64,000 bases of DNA from Geobacillus sp. 46C-IIa. GTDB taxonomy: Bacteria > Bacillota > Bacilli > Bacillales > Anoxybacillaceae. This document shows, piece after piece, positions 40,157 to 50,038 of the stretch. Position numbers and translations under genes: made by a program. Position 1 is the stretch's first letter, and each line of letters opens with the position of its first letter. The stretch lies in the NCBI RefSeq assembly GCF_014679505.1, contig NZ_CP061474.1, forward strand, positions 2,552,001 through 2,616,000, written 5' to 3'. Under the pieces are notes generated by a model. That model did not search any database and had not been told where the DNA came from. It saw only the letters and a list, made by a program, of their open reading frames with translations.

Positions 40157-41176
40157 TTACAACAGCGATGGCAGCGGCGTGCGGCGAAGCGCATCTTGTT
40201 TTGTCCGCTCGACCGTAATGGCCGTCTGCAGCTCCCACATATATTTTTCATCCGACCAATTGTCTTTCGCCCCTAAATAATACTTTCGGGCGACGGAGGC
40301 AAACAAGTGTGGAAACAACAGCTCCGCCTCGAGCAGCCTGTACTGCTCGTCGGTGAGCGGGTGGGTGCGGTGATACGCCTGAAGCAGCCGCGCGGCCAAT
40401 TCTTCATCCCACACCGCCATCTTTTTCATTACTTTGTGGAGCAGCACTTGAATGTCGCGCACCGGCAAGTCGATGACGACTGCCGGCAGATAGCGCATCA
40501 TCATCGTCCCTTCCGTTTCGACGAGATGTGACAAGGAAATGTCTTTATGAATAAACCCTGTCCATCGGCTCGGACCGGCTGTCCATTCGGCGTAGGCATC
40601 GCTTTCTAGCTGCTCGACCGCTTCCTCTCCTGCGGCGAGCATCGCACCGACCGTCTCGGAAAACAAGATGGAAAACGGATCATCGACGAACGAAGCCGCC
40701 ATTTTCTTGTAGCCGGACAGCTCCTGCAGTTTCCACGTATACGTCTTTGGCCACTTTCCGAGCCGGTTTCGCTTTTTCGCCTTCGAGCTTGGAGAAAACT
40801 GTTGTGAGGCAACGTGGAACAAACCGAGAAATTTAAACGCATGTTCAAGCTGTTCGACATCGTAATAGCCCACTTCCTTGCCGCTGACAACATCGTATAG
40901 CACGTACGCCTGCGTTCCGCCGGCGACGCACAGCCCCCCGTTTTTCGTCCGGCATAATGAGGCGATCGGAAACTGCCGCTGTTGCAAATGCCGATGCGCC
41001 TCGGCATAAAACAGCATCCGCCCCGGCACCGCCTCCCGTTGCCGCAGCATCTTCTCTCCCTCATCTGTCGCAACTGTCCAGACCGTTTCTTTCGGCCGCA
41101 CCGATTGAAGCTCTATTTGTTCGACTTTGTGCGGATACAATTCAAGCACCTTGGCAGCAATCCATTGTGACTGCAA
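40157..41176 (-). CDS. cotS: Spore coat protein CotS, kinase fold
   Basis: 339 residues. Matches what I recall of CotS along its length: GRMLFYAEAHRHLQQRQFPIA, TKNGGLCVAGGTQAYVLYDVVSGKE, RNRLGKWPKTYTWKLQELSGYK, VIDLPVRDIQVLLHKVMKKMAVWD and KYYLGAKDNWSDEKYMW. The catalytic loop is degenerate: HKDISLSHLVE replaces HGDxxxxN, so phosphotransfer may be lost. It begins 5 bases after cotSA. In B. subtilis CotS needs CotE for coat assembly. Confidence 0.9.
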   Translation of the reverse strand: MQSQWIAAKVLELYPHKVEQIELQSVRPKETVWTVATDEGEKMLRQREAVPGRMLFYAEAHRHLQQRQFPIASLCRTKNGGLCVAGGTQAYVLYDVVSGKEVGYYDVEQLEHAFKFLGLFHVASQQFSPSSKAKKRNRLGKWPKTYTWKLQELSGYKKMAASFVDDPFSILFSETVGAMLAAGEEAVEQLESDAYAEWTAGPSRWTGFIHKDISLSHLVETEGTMMMRYLPAVVIDLPVRDIQVLLHKVMKKMAVWDEELAARLLQAYHRTHPLTDEQYRLLEAELLFPHLFASVARKYYLGAKDNWSDEKYMWELQTAITVERTKQDALRRTPLPSLL

Positions 41177-41181
41177 CCGCT

Positions 41182-42321
41182 TTACCCCCTTTCTTCCCCA
41201 TAAGCGCGCAACAGCTTTGCGGCTACCGCTTCCCAGCTGAATTCGCGTTCCGCCTTCTGCCTTCCGTATTTCCCCATTTGACTGGCAAAAGCCGGTTCGT
41301 CAAGCAGCTTGTTAATGAGTGTTGCATACGCTTCAGGGTTGCTGAAGTCGTTGATGATATAGCCGTTTTTGCCGTTTTCAACGACCTCGGGGTTCCCTCC
41401 GCGGTTGCTCGTAATGATCGGCAGCCCGGCCGCCATCGCTTCATAATGAACGCGCGCCAGCGGCTCTTGCCACTGGGACGGACAAACGAACAGGTCAGCC
41501 ATCGTGTACAGCTGCGAAATTTGCTCTGGTTTGACGAACTGAATAAACATCGCATTGTTTTCATACAGCGCTCCGAGTGTATACAAGTAACGGACATAGC
41601 TGTTCATCTCATTAGCGCCAAACCATTTCGAGCCGACAAACACGATCATCGCTTCCGGATGCTTTTCGGTGATTGACGGCAGCGCCTCAAGAAGCAAATG
41701 GGCGCCTTTCACTTTACTCAACCGCCCGACGAACAGCACGACTTTTTTTCCCTCGAGCCCGAGCTCGCGGCGGACAGCCGCATTGATTTTCGCTCCTTGC
41801 GTTGTCCATTTCGGCTGGAACGTTTTCACATCGACCCCTGAATAAACGGTCGCCACTTTTCCAGCCGCCTGCGGAAAACGGTCGCAAATGGTCGCTCCGA
41901 TATAGTCGCTCACGGTTACAATTTGTTTGACCGTATTGATGCAATCGATCCCTTCGGCATAAGAAATTTTATCATCCCGGAACATTTCATTATGGACGCT
42001 CAACACAATGGCGCTGTCTGGGGAAGCTTCGCGGATGTAGCGAACCCAGCGCGGCCGGTTGCATACGTGAATGACGTCATACGTTTCCGTGCGCAAATGG
42101 GCGGCTACTTCTTGTACGTACGTCTCTTGGGCGAAGCGACGATAGGCGACCCCGTTTTTGTTCTTTTCCTCATCGGGCAGCTCACGGTCGCGAATCGACA
42201 ACACAGTGACGTCGTGTTTTCGCGCCATGACCGCCGCTGTTGCATCGAGATAAATTTGTGTCGCCCCTCCCCGGATGGCTGGCACCGGCAGTTTTTCCGT
42301 CGCAATCATGGCGATTTTCAT
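41182..42321 (-). CDS. cotSA: Spore coat glycosyltransferase CotSA
   Basis: 379 residues, GT4: MKIAMIATEKLPVPAIRGGA, VIHVCNRPRWVRYIREASPDS, IVTVSDYIGATICDRFPQAA, TVYSGVDVKTFQPKWTTQGA, LFVGRLSKVKGAHLLLEALP, and QWQEPLARVHYEAMAAGLPI. The B. subtilis protein is packed in the coat with CotS. GGGGGGATGTC precedes the ATG. First gene of cotSA-cotS; divergent from cotI across a 364-base region. Confidence 0.93.
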   Translation of the reverse strand: MKIAMIATEKLPVPAIRGGATQIYLDATAAVMARKHDVTVLSIRDRELPDEEKNKNGVAYRRFAQETYVQEVAAHLRTETYDVIHVCNRPRWVRYIREASPDSAIVLSVHNEMFRDDKISYAEGIDCINTVKQIVTVSDYIGATICDRFPQAAGKVATVYSGVDVKTFQPKWTTQGAKINAAVRRELGLEGKKVVLFVGRLSKVKGAHLLLEALPSITEKHPEAMIVFVGSKWFGANEMNSYVRYLYTLGALYENNAMFIQFVKPEQISQLYTMADLFVCPSQWQEPLARVHYEAMAAGLPIITSNRGGNPEVVENGKNGYIINDFSNPEAYATLINKLLDEPAFASQMGKYGRQKAEREFSWEAVAAKLLRAYGEERG

Positions 42322-42631
42322 GACATCCCCCCATCTTCTCGAAAAGTTCAGGCAAAAGCTTGTTTTTATATCATACGTGTGCTCCTTTCCTACTGTGCAT
42401 GCCCGCGCAGCAAACGGGCATCCGTCAAACGCCCTTCTAGGAGGATGGTGATTTCGTACAAAACACTGCTAATTCCATCTATCTCTCAACTAGAGAAACC
42501 TTGCGAAATCAGTCTTCTTTTTTGGCGAAATGCCGCTGATTTGCTCGTGACCACTGTTTTTCACCGGCCTTCTAGGTGGAAAGCAGGCTGGACGTTCACC
42601 CGTTTTTTTCGTCTCGGGATAAACGGCTATG

Positions 42632-42659
42632 GACAACAGCCGCCGCCCGCCATACAGTA
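42632..42659 (+). promoter_or_regulatory. Sigma-K-like promoter of cotI
   Basis: ACA at 42633-42635 and CATACAGTA at 42651-42659 match the sigma-K -35 (AC) and -10 (CATAnnnTA) at 15-16 bases spacing, 26 bases before the cotI start. The rest of 42322-42631 holds no gene I accept. Confidence 0.6.
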
Positions 42660-42685
42660 GAAAAAAAGGAAAGCAGGGACTGACG

Positions 42686-43732
42686 ATGGCTGATCAAACC
42701 GTCTATTCAACCGCGCCGTCAGCCGCCACTGAACGGCTCGTCCATATGGCGCGGCTGCTGTTAAAGCAGTGGGACGTAGAAGCCAAAGCGATTGACGTCG
42801 TGCAAAGCGGGCAAATGGCGCTCGTCTGGAAAGTGCATACCGATGGCGGGCCGAAATGCTTAAAGCGCATTCACCGTCCGGAAAAAAAGGCGCTCTTTTC
42901 GATTTACGCGCAGGACGCTTTGGCGAAAAAGGGGCTTTATGTCCCACGCATCATTGAGACACGCGATCACCGCCTATTTAAAAGGTACGGACCGTTTTTG
43001 TTTGTGCTGTACGATTGGATCGAAGGAACGCCGTTTGATTTGGCGATCCGCGACGATTTAACCGCCATGATCGGCGCCCTTGCCCATTTTCATGCTCGGT
43101 CAGCCGGTTACGAGCCGCCGCCCGGCGTTCCGGTGTTCAGCAAACTCGGCAAATGGCCGAAGCATTACATGAAGCGATGCCGGCAGCTCGAAGCGTGGAA
43201 ACAGCTCGCCGAGTTGGATCGCGACGATCCGTTTTCCCGCTTGTATTTGGCCGAAATCGACCGCTTTATTGAAAAAGGGGAGGAAGTGTTGCAGCAGCTC
43301 CTTGATTCTCATTATGAGGCATGGGTGGAGCAGCTGAAGAAACGGCCGTCGCTTTGCCACCAAGACTATGGGACAGGGAACTCGCTGCGCGGAGAAGACG
43401 GAAACGTCTGGATCATCGACCTCGATACAGCTGCCTTTGACTTGCCGATTCGCGATGTCCGCAAAATGATGGCTCCGTTTCTTTTCGATGCGGATCAGCA
43501 AGGGAAAACAAGGGCGGATATCGTGCTCGAAGCGTATGAGGAAGTGCGTCCGCTGACAAAAAAGGAAAAAGAGGTGCTGTTGATCGACCTGCTGTTTCCG
43601 TACGATTTGCATGAGCTGGCAGTGGAAAAATATATCCGGAACGTGCCCCTCGCCGAGGCGGAACTGGCTGAGGCAATGGCATATGAACAGGCCAAATGGG
43701 AGACAATCGAGAGACGGCTCGCTTCGTTGTAG
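42686..43732 (+). CDS. cotI: Spore coat protein CotI (YtaA), kinase fold
   Basis: 348 residues, a close match to CotI/YtaA from memory: GQMALVWKVHTDGGPKCLKR, IHRPEKKALFSIYAQDALAK, FVLYDWIEGTPFDLAI, FSKLGKWPKHYMKRCRQLEA, LCHQDYGTGNSLRGEDGNVW (HxDxxxxN catalytic loop) and IIDLDTAAFDLPIRDVRKMM. All catalytic residues are present, so it may phosphorylate a sugar or another coat protein. AGGGACTGACG before the ATG is a modest ribosome site. Divergent from cotSA. Confidence 0.92.
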   Translation: MADQTVYSTAPSAATERLVHMARLLLKQWDVEAKAIDVVQSGQMALVWKVHTDGGPKCLKRIHRPEKKALFSIYAQDALAKKGLYVPRIIETRDHRLFKRYGPFLFVLYDWIEGTPFDLAIRDDLTAMIGALAHFHARSAGYEPPPGVPVFSKLGKWPKHYMKRCRQLEAWKQLAELDRDDPFSRLYLAEIDRFIEKGEEVLQQLLDSHYEAWVEQLKKRPSLCHQDYGTGNSLRGEDGNVWIIDLDTAAFDLPIRDVRKMMAPFLFDADQQGKTRADIVLEAYEEVRPLTKKEKEVLLIDLLFPYDLHELAVEKYIRNVPLAEAELAEAMAYEQAKWETIERRLASL

Positions 43733-43906
43733 AAAAATGGGCGTTCCCAGGCCGGCAGACACCCCTAGGAACGCGGCCAACCGCAAGTCGACGCGGCGAA
43801 CATGTGCAGCAGCAACATTGATGCCCGTCGACTTCTTCACATCTTCAACAACGGCAGCCGGACGAAGAGGGTCGCTTGATCGGGAAACGACTTGTTCGAA
43901 GCACCT

Positions 43907-44317
43907 TTATGGCACAAACCCGATCATCGTCACAGAAAGAAGCTGTGCGCGTCCAATGGCCGTTTCGTTTCCTCGTTCATCGGCGACCGTCAACTCGGTC
44001 GCCGTGCATCGTTTCAGCACGCCTTCATAGCTTTGTTCTTTCGTGGCAAACTGGCATTTGAGCGGCGGCAAATGGGCGGGCAGCCTCGCTAAAAAAGCGA
44101 GCTGCTCATCAAGCGTCATCGCCTGAAACTCCTTTTTGACGAAAAACGTCCTCTGTTCCTCGCCCTCTTCCATCTGTTCAGCGGCATCGCCCGTTTCTTT
44201 CTGTTGGGGGCGGTTCGTCCATGTAAACGTTTCTTGCATATGCGCCGCAGCCCGCATGGCCTTTGGCTGCACAATGTAAAGCAACGGCTCTGTTTCTACC
44301 ACTTTTTGTTTCCGCAC
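43907..44317 (-). CDS. cotO: CotO-family spore coat morphogenetic protein
   Basis: 136 residues. The start KVVETEPLLYIVQPKAMRAA resembles CotO (YjbX), and the C-terminal half LDEQLAFLARLPAHLPPLKC, QFATKEQSYEGVLKRCTATE is a small barrel-like domain. It lies 120 bases downstream of fabI on the same strand, as yjbX lies next to fabI (yjbW) in B. subtilis; the cotZYXWV genes that follow there are absent here. AGGAGG before the ATG. In B. subtilis it controls coat encasement. Confidence 0.82.
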   Translation of the reverse strand: MRKQKVVETEPLLYIVQPKAMRAAAHMQETFTWTNRPQQKETGDAAEQMEEGEEQRTFFVKKEFQAMTLDEQLAFLARLPAHLPPLKCQFATKEQSYEGVLKRCTATELTVADERGNETAIGRAQLLSVTMIGFVP

Positions 44318-44389
44318 GCCAATCCTCCTTCCATGCTTGCCTTCCCTTTATATATGTATGCCTTCCATTCCAATAATTGCCCCTCGGCG

Positions 44390-44428
44390 GACAAAAAAAC
44401 AGCCGCCCCATCGGCCCGGGACGGCTGC
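44390..44428 (-). terminator. Terminator after fabI
   Basis: On the minus strand GCAGCCGTCC and GGGGCGGCTG form a stem followed by seven T. Confidence 0.85.
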
Positions 44429-44439
44429 CTCATTCATTT

Positions 44440-45216
44440 TTAATATCCTAAAATGTGATACCCTGAATCGACGTGGATGATTTCCCCGGTGATGCCGCGC
44501 GACAGGTCGCTGAACAAAAACAGCGCTGCATCGCCGACTTCTTCTTGCGTCGTCGTCCGGCGGAGCGGAGCGCGCTCCTCGATTTGTTTTAAAATCGTAT
44601 TGAAGTCGCCGACCCCTTTCGCCGACAATGTGCGGATCGGTCCGGCGGAAATGGCGTTGACGCGAATGCCGTATTTGCCTAAATCGTTTGCCAAATATTT
44701 GACGCTTGCATCGAGCGACGCTTTCGCTACACCCATGATGTTGTAGTTTTGCACGACACGCTCGCCGCCTAAATACGTGAGGGTGACGATGCTGCCGCCC
44801 TCGGTCATGAGCTCCTTCGCCTCGCGCGCTATCGCGGTGAGGGAATAGGCGCTGATGTTATGGGCGAGCAAAAAGCCGTCGCGGCTCACTTTCATATACT
44901 CGCCGCTTAAGTCGTCCTTATTGGCATAGGCGATGCAGTGGGCGACACCGTGAATGACGCCGACTTGTTCTTTAATTTGTGCAAAGCATTGAGCGATGTC
45001 CTCGTCACTTGCCACATCGCACGGCAACAGAAGCGAACGTTCGTCTTCAAGCGTGTCGACAAGCGCTCGCACTTCCTTTTCAAACCGCTCTCCGGCGTAT
45101 GTAAACACAAGCCGAGCGCCGGCGGCGTGGAGCGAGCGGGCGATGCCCCAAGCGATGCTCCGCTTGTTCGCCACCCCCATAACGACATATGTACGTCCTT
45201 CCAATGATAATGTCAT
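44440..45216 (-). CDS. fabI: Enoyl-[acyl-carrier-protein] reductase (NADH)
   Basis: 258 residues: MTLSLEGRTYVVMGVANKRSIAWGI (the FabI nucleotide loop), LLPCDVASDEDIAQCF, HGVAHCIAYANKDDL, Tyr and Lys of the active site in LTYLGGERVVQNYNIMGVAKAS, and RVNAISAGPIRTLSAKGVGDF. It reduces trans-2-enoyl-ACP in the last step of fatty-acid elongation. AGGAGGATG precedes the start. A FapR operator lies just upstream. Confidence 0.95.
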   Translation of the reverse strand: MTLSLEGRTYVVMGVANKRSIAWGIARSLHAAGARLVFTYAGERFEKEVRALVDTLEDERSLLLPCDVASDEDIAQCFAQIKEQVGVIHGVAHCIAYANKDDLSGEYMKVSRDGFLLAHNISAYSLTAIAREAKELMTEGGSIVTLTYLGGERVVQNYNIMGVAKASLDASVKYLANDLGKYGIRVNAISAGPIRTLSAKGVGDFNTILKQIEERAPLRRTTTQEEVGDAALFLFSDLSRGITGEIIHVDSGYHILGY

Positions 45217-45245
45217 TCGTTCATCCTCCTAATTGTTATTTATTA

Positions 45246-45262
45246 TTAGCACCAGGTGTTAA
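45246..45262. promoter_or_regulatory. FapR operator of fabI
   Basis: TTAGCACCAGGTGTTAA matches the 17-base FapR palindrome (TTAGTACCTGATACTAA) at the expected site 30 bases before the fabI start. FapR releases it when malonyl-CoA is high, raising fatty-acid synthesis. Confidence 0.85.
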
Positions 45263-45415
45263 TCCCATTATATGATATGCGGCAGACAATGTAAATGCAC
45301 CGCCTCCCTTTTGCCTCCCGCTTTCTTGACGCCGGCGGCGGTTTTTCCCACTTTGCAAAACAAGCCGAATTCGTTAATATGGTATATGGTACATTTGAAT
45401 GGAGAGGATTGTTCC

Positions 45416-46591
45416 ATGGATCATGATCGTTTTTCTCAATCGAAGCTCGATTACCATTTGTTGTTTCTTTTATTCTTAATGGCCGTCGTCAGCGCCATCG
45501 CCATTCATAGTGCGGAAACGATGCTGCCGGAGAAGCTGCAAAGCGTCAACTTCGCCTCCAAGCAGCTGCAATGGTACGCCGTTGGCGCAGTGGTCATCGC
45601 CTTGACGATGATTATCGACTACGATCGGCTGTTTCAAATCGCCTGGTATTTATACGGACTCGGCATGCTGCTGTTGCTCGGGCTTGAGCTGAACGTTCCT
45701 GGAACCGTCACAATCAAAGGGGCAACAAGCTGGTACAGCCTCCCGGGCGGAAACTTCCAGCCATCAGAGTTAATGAAAATTTTTATGATTCTCGTTTTGA
45801 GCCGCATCATTGTCAACCATCGGGAAAAATACCCTGAACCGACGGTTCGGGATGACTTTAAACTGCTTGGCAAAATCGCTCTCGCCGTCCTGCCGCCCCT
45901 CTTTTTGCTCGCCAAACAGCCGGACTTGGGAATGTCGATGGTGTTCACCGCCATCACCGCTACCTTGGTGCTCGTTTCCGGCATTCGCTGGCGCATTATT
46001 TTTGGCATCGTCTTTTCCGGGGTGGCTGTCGTGGCGACGGTAGTCTTTATTTTCTTTTATTTTCCTGATTTCTTTCATCAATATATCATTAGAGAAGATT
46101 ATCAGTTAAACCGATTTTACGGCTGGCTTGCCCCGTATGAATATTCAAACGAGCAAGGCTTCCAGCTCATCCGTTCGCTTATGGCCATCGGGTCGGGGGA
46201 ACTGTACGGAAAAGGGCTCGGCAATTTGCAAGTATATTTGCCTGAGGCACATACCGACTTTATTTTCGGTGTCATCGCCGAGCAGTTCGGATTTGTCGGC
46301 TCGAGCATCGTCATTTCGCTCTTTTTCCTGCTTGTCTACCGCATGGTTCATATTGCGCTCGAGAGCAACGATTTGTACGGCAGCTATTTATGCGCCGGCG
46401 TCGCCGGCATGATCACGTTCCAAGTGTTCCAAAACATCGGCATGACGATTGGGCTTTTACCGATCACCGGACTGCCGCTGCCGTTTGTCAGCTACGGGGG
46501 AAGCTCGCTTGCCACTTATATGCTGGCGATTGGACTCGTCTTAAACGTCCATTCGCGGACAAGGAAATTTATGTTCGCCAGCGACGAATAG
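45416..46591 (+). CDS. RodA/FtsW/SpoVE-family SEDS glycosyltransferase
   Basis: 391 residues, about ten membrane helices. RodA-type motifs: [37 protein letters not shown] (catalytic Asp), [40 protein letters not shown], and [24 protein letters not shown] proteins polymerise peptidoglycan from lipid II with a class-B PBP. The motifs fit RodA better than FtsW/SpoVE. ATG 45416 follows GGAGAGG. No PBP gene lies next to it, so it could be an extra copy. Confidence 0.87.
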   Translation: MDHDRFSQSKLDYHLLFLLFLMAVVSAIAIHSAETMLPEKLQSVNFASKQLQWYAVGAVVIALTMIIDYDRLFQIAWYLYGLGMLLLLGLELNVPGTVTIKGATSWYSLPGGNFQPSELMKIFMILVLSRIIVNHREKYPEPTVRDDFKLLGKIALAVLPPLFLLAKQPDLGMSMVFTAITATLVLVSGIRWRIIFGIVFSGVAVVATVVFIFFYFPDFFHQYIIREDYQLNRFYGWLAPYEYSNEQGFQLIRSLMAIGSGELYGKGLGNLQVYLPEAHTDFIFGVIAEQFGFVGSSIVISLFFLLVYRMVHIALESNDLYGSYLCAGVAGMITFQVFQNIGMTIGLLPITGLPLPFVSYGGSSLATYMLAIGLVLNVHSRTRKFMFASDE

Positions 46592-46628
46592 CCGCTTGCT
46601 GCCTGCCGGTAAGCGGCTTTGTTTTTTG
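46591..46628 (+). terminator. Terminator after the SEDS gene
   Basis: GCCGCTT and AAGCGGC pair around a 13-base loop, then TTTGTTTTTT. Confidence 0.75.
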
Positions 46629-46706
46629 CCCGGCTGCCAATGTCTGTTTCCCCCGACGGACGGGCACGCTGTTAGTAACTACACCAAACGGAAAGGAGCA
46701 GGTGGT

Positions 46707-47444
46707 ATGCATATCGACATCATCGGCGATATTCACGGCTGCTGCCGTGAATTTATCGCCTTAACGGAAAAACTCGGTTACGTATGGGACGAGGGGATTC
46801 CGATCCATCCGCACGGGCGGAAGCTCGGTTTTGTCGGCGATTTGGCTGACCGCGGCCCCGAGTCGCTGAAAATGATTGACATCGTCTGCACCCTTGTCGA
46901 CCGCAAGCTTGCCCACTATGTGCCCGGCAACCATTGCAATAAATTATACCGCTTTTTTTTAGGCCGAAATGTGCAAATCGCCCACGGTCTCGAGACGACG
47001 GTCGCTGAGTACCATGCGTTGCCTCCGAGCGAACAGGAGATGATCCGCCGCAAGTTCATTCGTCTGTATGAAGGAGCGCCGCTCTATGCCGTTTTGGATG
47101 AGGGCCGCCTCGTCATCGCCCACGCCGGCATTCGCCACGATTATATCGGCCGGATGGACAAAAAAGTGAAGACGTTTGTCCTTTACGGTGACATCACGGG
47201 CGAAACGAATCCGGATGGGACGCCCGTGCGCCGCGACTGGGCGAAACGGTATCGCGGCGACCCTTGGGTCGTTTACGGCCATACGCCGGTGGAAAAGCCG
47301 CGCTTTGTCGGCCGAACCGTCAACATCGACACCGGCTGTGTGTTTGGCGGTGCGCTGACCGCGCTGCGTTACCCGGAAATGGAGACAGTTTCTGTTCCAT
47401 CGTCGATGCCCCACGTGCCGGAAAAATTCCGCACGTTTTCCTGA
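46707..47444 (+). CDS. prpE: Bis(5'-nucleosyl)-tetraphosphatase PrpE
   Basis: 245 residues of the calcineurin-like phosphoesterase family: [86 protein letters not shown] and [16 protein letters not shown]. PrpE (YjbP) splits Ap4A asymmetrically. ATG 46707 follows AAAGGAG. It faces the rluD-like gene across only 8 bases. Confidence 0.9.
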   Translation: MHIDIIGDIHGCCREFIALTEKLGYVWDEGIPIHPHGRKLGFVGDLADRGPESLKMIDIVCTLVDRKLAHYVPGNHCNKLYRFFLGRNVQIAHGLETTVAEYHALPPSEQEMIRRKFIRLYEGAPLYAVLDEGRLVIAHAGIRHDYIGRMDKKVKTFVLYGDITGETNPDGTPVRRDWAKRYRGDPWVVYGHTPVEKPRFVGRTVNIDTGCVFGGALTALRYPEMETVSVPSSMPHVPEKFRTFS

Positions 47445-47452
47445 TCGACCGT

Positions 47453-48352
47453 TTACCGGCGCGCCGCCTTAATGAGGCGCGCCATATCGTCGGGAAGCGG
47501 GGCGGCAAACGTGTATAGGCGCTGGGCAAACGGATGAAAAAACGACAGCTGCCGGCTATGAAGCGCCTGGCGGCTGATCATTTCCCGGCGTCCGCCGTAC
47601 AGCTCATCGCCGGCGAGCGGATGGCCAAGATAAGCCAAATGGACGCGGATTTGATGCGTGCGCCCCGTCCCAAGCCGAAGCGAAACGTATGTATAGCCAG
47701 AAAGCCGCTCAAGCACGCGGAAATGGGTGATGGCCCGCTTTCCATCCTCGCGCACTTCACGGGCGATGATGCTGTCGTTTTGCCGGCCGATCGGCTCATC
47801 AATCGTTCCTTCGTCTTCAGCGATGACGCCATGGCAAATCGCCTCGTACGTACGCGTCACTTTTCCTTCCTGCTGCAGCACCGACAACAAGTGATGGACG
47901 TGGCGGTGCTTGGCGACAAGCACGAGCCCGGACGTGTCGCGGTCAAGCCTTGTCACAATATGGACGGTCGAATCAAGCTGCTGCTGCCGGTAATGATGCA
48001 ATAAACCGTTGGCCAGCGTCCCGCCCGGATGATGGCGCGACGGAATCGTCGCCAGCCCCGCCGGCTTGTTCACGACAAGAACGTAATCGTCTTCGTAAAC
48101 GATATCTAGCGGCATCGTTTCAGGAGTCATCCAGTCGCTTGCCCTCTCCGGCGGAAAGACGATCGTGAGCATCTCGCCGGAGCGCAACACGTGACGAACC
48201 GTGACCGGCCGGCCGTCAACATAAAGCGCCCCGCCGTGAAATTTAATATCGGTGAGCGCGGTTCGCGAAATGCCGTTCTCTTGCAAAAATTGGCGCAGCA
48301 GTTTTCCATCATGCTGTTCATCGATTGAAAATGTCAGCGTAAATGGCGGCAA
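47453..48352 (-). CDS. RluA/RluD-family pseudouridine synthase (YjbO-like)
   Basis: 299 residues from TTG. An S4-like RNA-binding start (ENGISRTALTDIKFHGGALYV) is followed by the catalytic domain: DDYVLVVNKPAGLATIPSRHHPGGTL, TRLDRDTSGLVLVAKHRHVH (catalytic Asp), TGRTHQIRVHLAYLGHPLAGDELYG. It isomerises uridines in 23S rRNA or tRNA; the exact site is unknown. It follows the NAD kinase and RelQ genes on the same strand. Confidence 0.9.
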   Translation of the reverse strand: MPPFTLTFSIDEQHDGKLLRQFLQENGISRTALTDIKFHGGALYVDGRPVTVRHVLRSGEMLTIVFPPERASDWMTPETMPLDIVYEDDYVLVVNKPAGLATIPSRHHPGGTLANGLLHHYRQQQLDSTVHIVTRLDRDTSGLVLVAKHRHVHHLLSVLQQEGKVTRTYEAICHGVIAEDEGTIDEPIGRQNDSIIAREVREDGKRAITHFRVLERLSGYTYVSLRLGTGRTHQIRVHLAYLGHPLAGDELYGGRREMISRQALHSRQLSFFHPFAQRLYTFAAPLPDDMARLIKAARR

Positions 48353-48459
48353 TAGTCGTCTACCTCTCTATCCATCGTGGCAAATTTTCGTCGTTCGGCA
48401 ACGGACGCATCCGCCCGCAGCGCACTAGCGGCACGCCGCCGAGGAGGGCTGAACGCTTG

Positions 48460-49278
48460 CTACCGATCAGCGATAAACGAATCGCGCACCCGCCGCCAAA
48501 ACGGAAACGGGCGGAAGCGGGCGAAACGCACTTTTTCATCGGCGACCCGACACTGAATCGATTTTACCTCTTTATGCAACAGCGACAAATGGTCGATCGT
48601 AATTTGAAAATCGACATGATTGACCGGCTTCAGCAGGCACGTATGATGCGCCGGCAGCACGAGCGGCGAGCCGATCGTCCGAAAGACGCGGTTGTTGATT
48701 GACGCCATCTCCGTCACTTGAATCGCTTCAAGCGACGGATGCAAAATCGCCCCGCCGAGCGCCTTATTGTATGCCGTGCTGCCGGTCGGCGTCGAAATGC
48801 ACAGTCCGTCGCCGCGAAACCGTTCAAACAAGTCGCCACGGATCTCCACGTCCATGACGAGCGTGCCGCTGACGCATTTTACCGTGCATTCGTTAAGCGC
48901 TAAATACTTTGCCTCGCTTCCACCGTTAAGATAGCGGATCGTCACCTCAAGCAGCGGGTACTCAACGACTTGGTACGGCGTTTTGGCGATGGCAATGACA
49001 AGCTTTTCAATTTCTTCCGGCACCCAGTCAGCATAAAAGCCGAGATGGCCGGTATGGACGCCGATGAACGCCGTCTTGTCCAACCGGTGGCAATAGCGGT
49101 GGAACGCGTATAAAAGCGTTCCATCCCCGCCGACGGAAACGACCAAATCAGGCGCTTCTTCATCGTAACGCAAATCAAAATCAAGCAAGTACGTTTTCAT
49201 CTTTTGCGCGAGGGCGTTCGACGTATCATCCCCTTTTGAGGTAATGGCAAACGCCAGCGGCGCGTCCGTTCGTTTCAT
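48460..49278 (-). CDS. nadK: NAD kinase
   Basis: 272 residues: [100 protein letters not shown] is the phosphate-binding motif. It makes NADP. The ATG overlaps the end of the RelQ gene by 4 bases. Confidence 0.94.
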   Translation of the reverse strand: MKRTDAPLAFAITSKGDDTSNALAQKMKTYLLDFDLRYDEEAPDLVVSVGGDGTLLYAFHRYCHRLDKTAFIGVHTGHLGFYADWVPEEIEKLVIAIAKTPYQVVEYPLLEVTIRYLNGGSEAKYLALNECTVKCVSGTLVMDVEIRGDLFERFRGDGLCISTPTGSTAYNKALGGAILHPSLEAIQVTEMASINNRVFRTIGSPLVLPAHHTCLLKPVNHVDFQITIDHLSLLHKEVKSIQCRVADEKVRFARFRPFPFWRRVRDSFIADR

Positions 49279-49913
49279 TGCCCTTCCCCTTTTGCTTCTT
49301 GTTTTCGTGAAAAAGCGGCTTGCGCTTCTTGAATCTCGAAGCGGATTTTCGACATTTCCTCGTCGAGGCGGTAGGCGGCCTCCGCCGCGCGCTGCAGCCG
49401 GGCTTTAATATCTTCCGGAAAACGGCCGCTATATTTATAGTTCAGCGAGTGTTCAATCGTTGCCCAAAAATTCATCGCCAACGTGCGAATTTGAATTTCG
49501 GCCAAAATGTTTTTCTCGCCGTGGATCGTCTGCACCGGGTAGCGAATCACGATATGGTATGAGCGATAGCCGCTCTCTTTTTTTTGCGTGACATAATCGC
49601 GCTCCTCAACGATTGTAAAATCGTTGCGCTGGCGCAGCAGCTTGACGACCGTTTTAATGTCATCAACAAACTGGCACATAATGCGCAGCCCCGCAATATC
49701 TTGCATCTCTTCCTCGAGGCGGTCGAGCGGGATGTTTTTCTTTTGCGCTTTATCCAAAATGCTGGCAATCGGCTTCACCCGCCCGGTGACAAATTCGATC
49801 GGCGAATGCGTCTCGATCATCTCGAACTGGGCGCGAATCCCCCTTAGTTTCACTTTCAGCTCTTCGACCGCCTGTTTATACGGAGCTAAAAACAAGTCCC
49901 AATGTTTCACCAT
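49275..49913 (-). CDS. Small alarmone synthetase RelQ/YjbM (ppGpp)
   Basis: 212 residues from ATG 49913 (CAGGTGATACG upstream): [95 protein letters not shown]. It has the synthetase domain only. It makes (p)ppGpp from GTP/GDP and ATP. First of the chain to nadK and rluD. The N-terminal extension in the longer frame is not real. Confidence 0.92.
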   Translation of the reverse strand: MVKHWDLFLAPYKQAVEELKVKLRGIRAQFEMIETHSPIEFVTGRVKPIASILDKAQKKNIPLDRLEEEMQDIAGLRIMCQFVDDIKTVVKLLRQRNDFTIVEERDYVTQKKESGYRSYHIVIRYPVQTIHGEKNILAEIQIRTLAMNFWATIEHSLNYKYSGRFPEDIKARLQRAAEAAYRLDEEMSKIRFEIQEAQAAFSRKQEAKGEGQ

Positions 49914-50038
49914 CGTATCACCTGCCTGCGTGTTTTCAGTCTGCTTCGGCCTCCGCCGCCCTCTTTGGAGCATCCACCGACTTGTTTGGCAGCCTCCGCT
50001 CCCCCTGCTCCCCCTTTTAAAGGCAGGCCCCGGCTCGC

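Noticed and set aside
42423..42660. Plus-strand frame MVISYKTLLIPSISQLE behind AGGAGG
   Set aside because: The AGGAGG touches the ATG with no spacer, the frame has no family pattern, and the cotI promoter box lies inside it. Noise is more likely.
43740..43906. Possible small coat gene between cotI and cotO, in place of cotZYXWV
   Set aside because: All frames are short and without ribosome sites; a GCGTTCC/GGAACGC stem is the only structure, so no gene is called.
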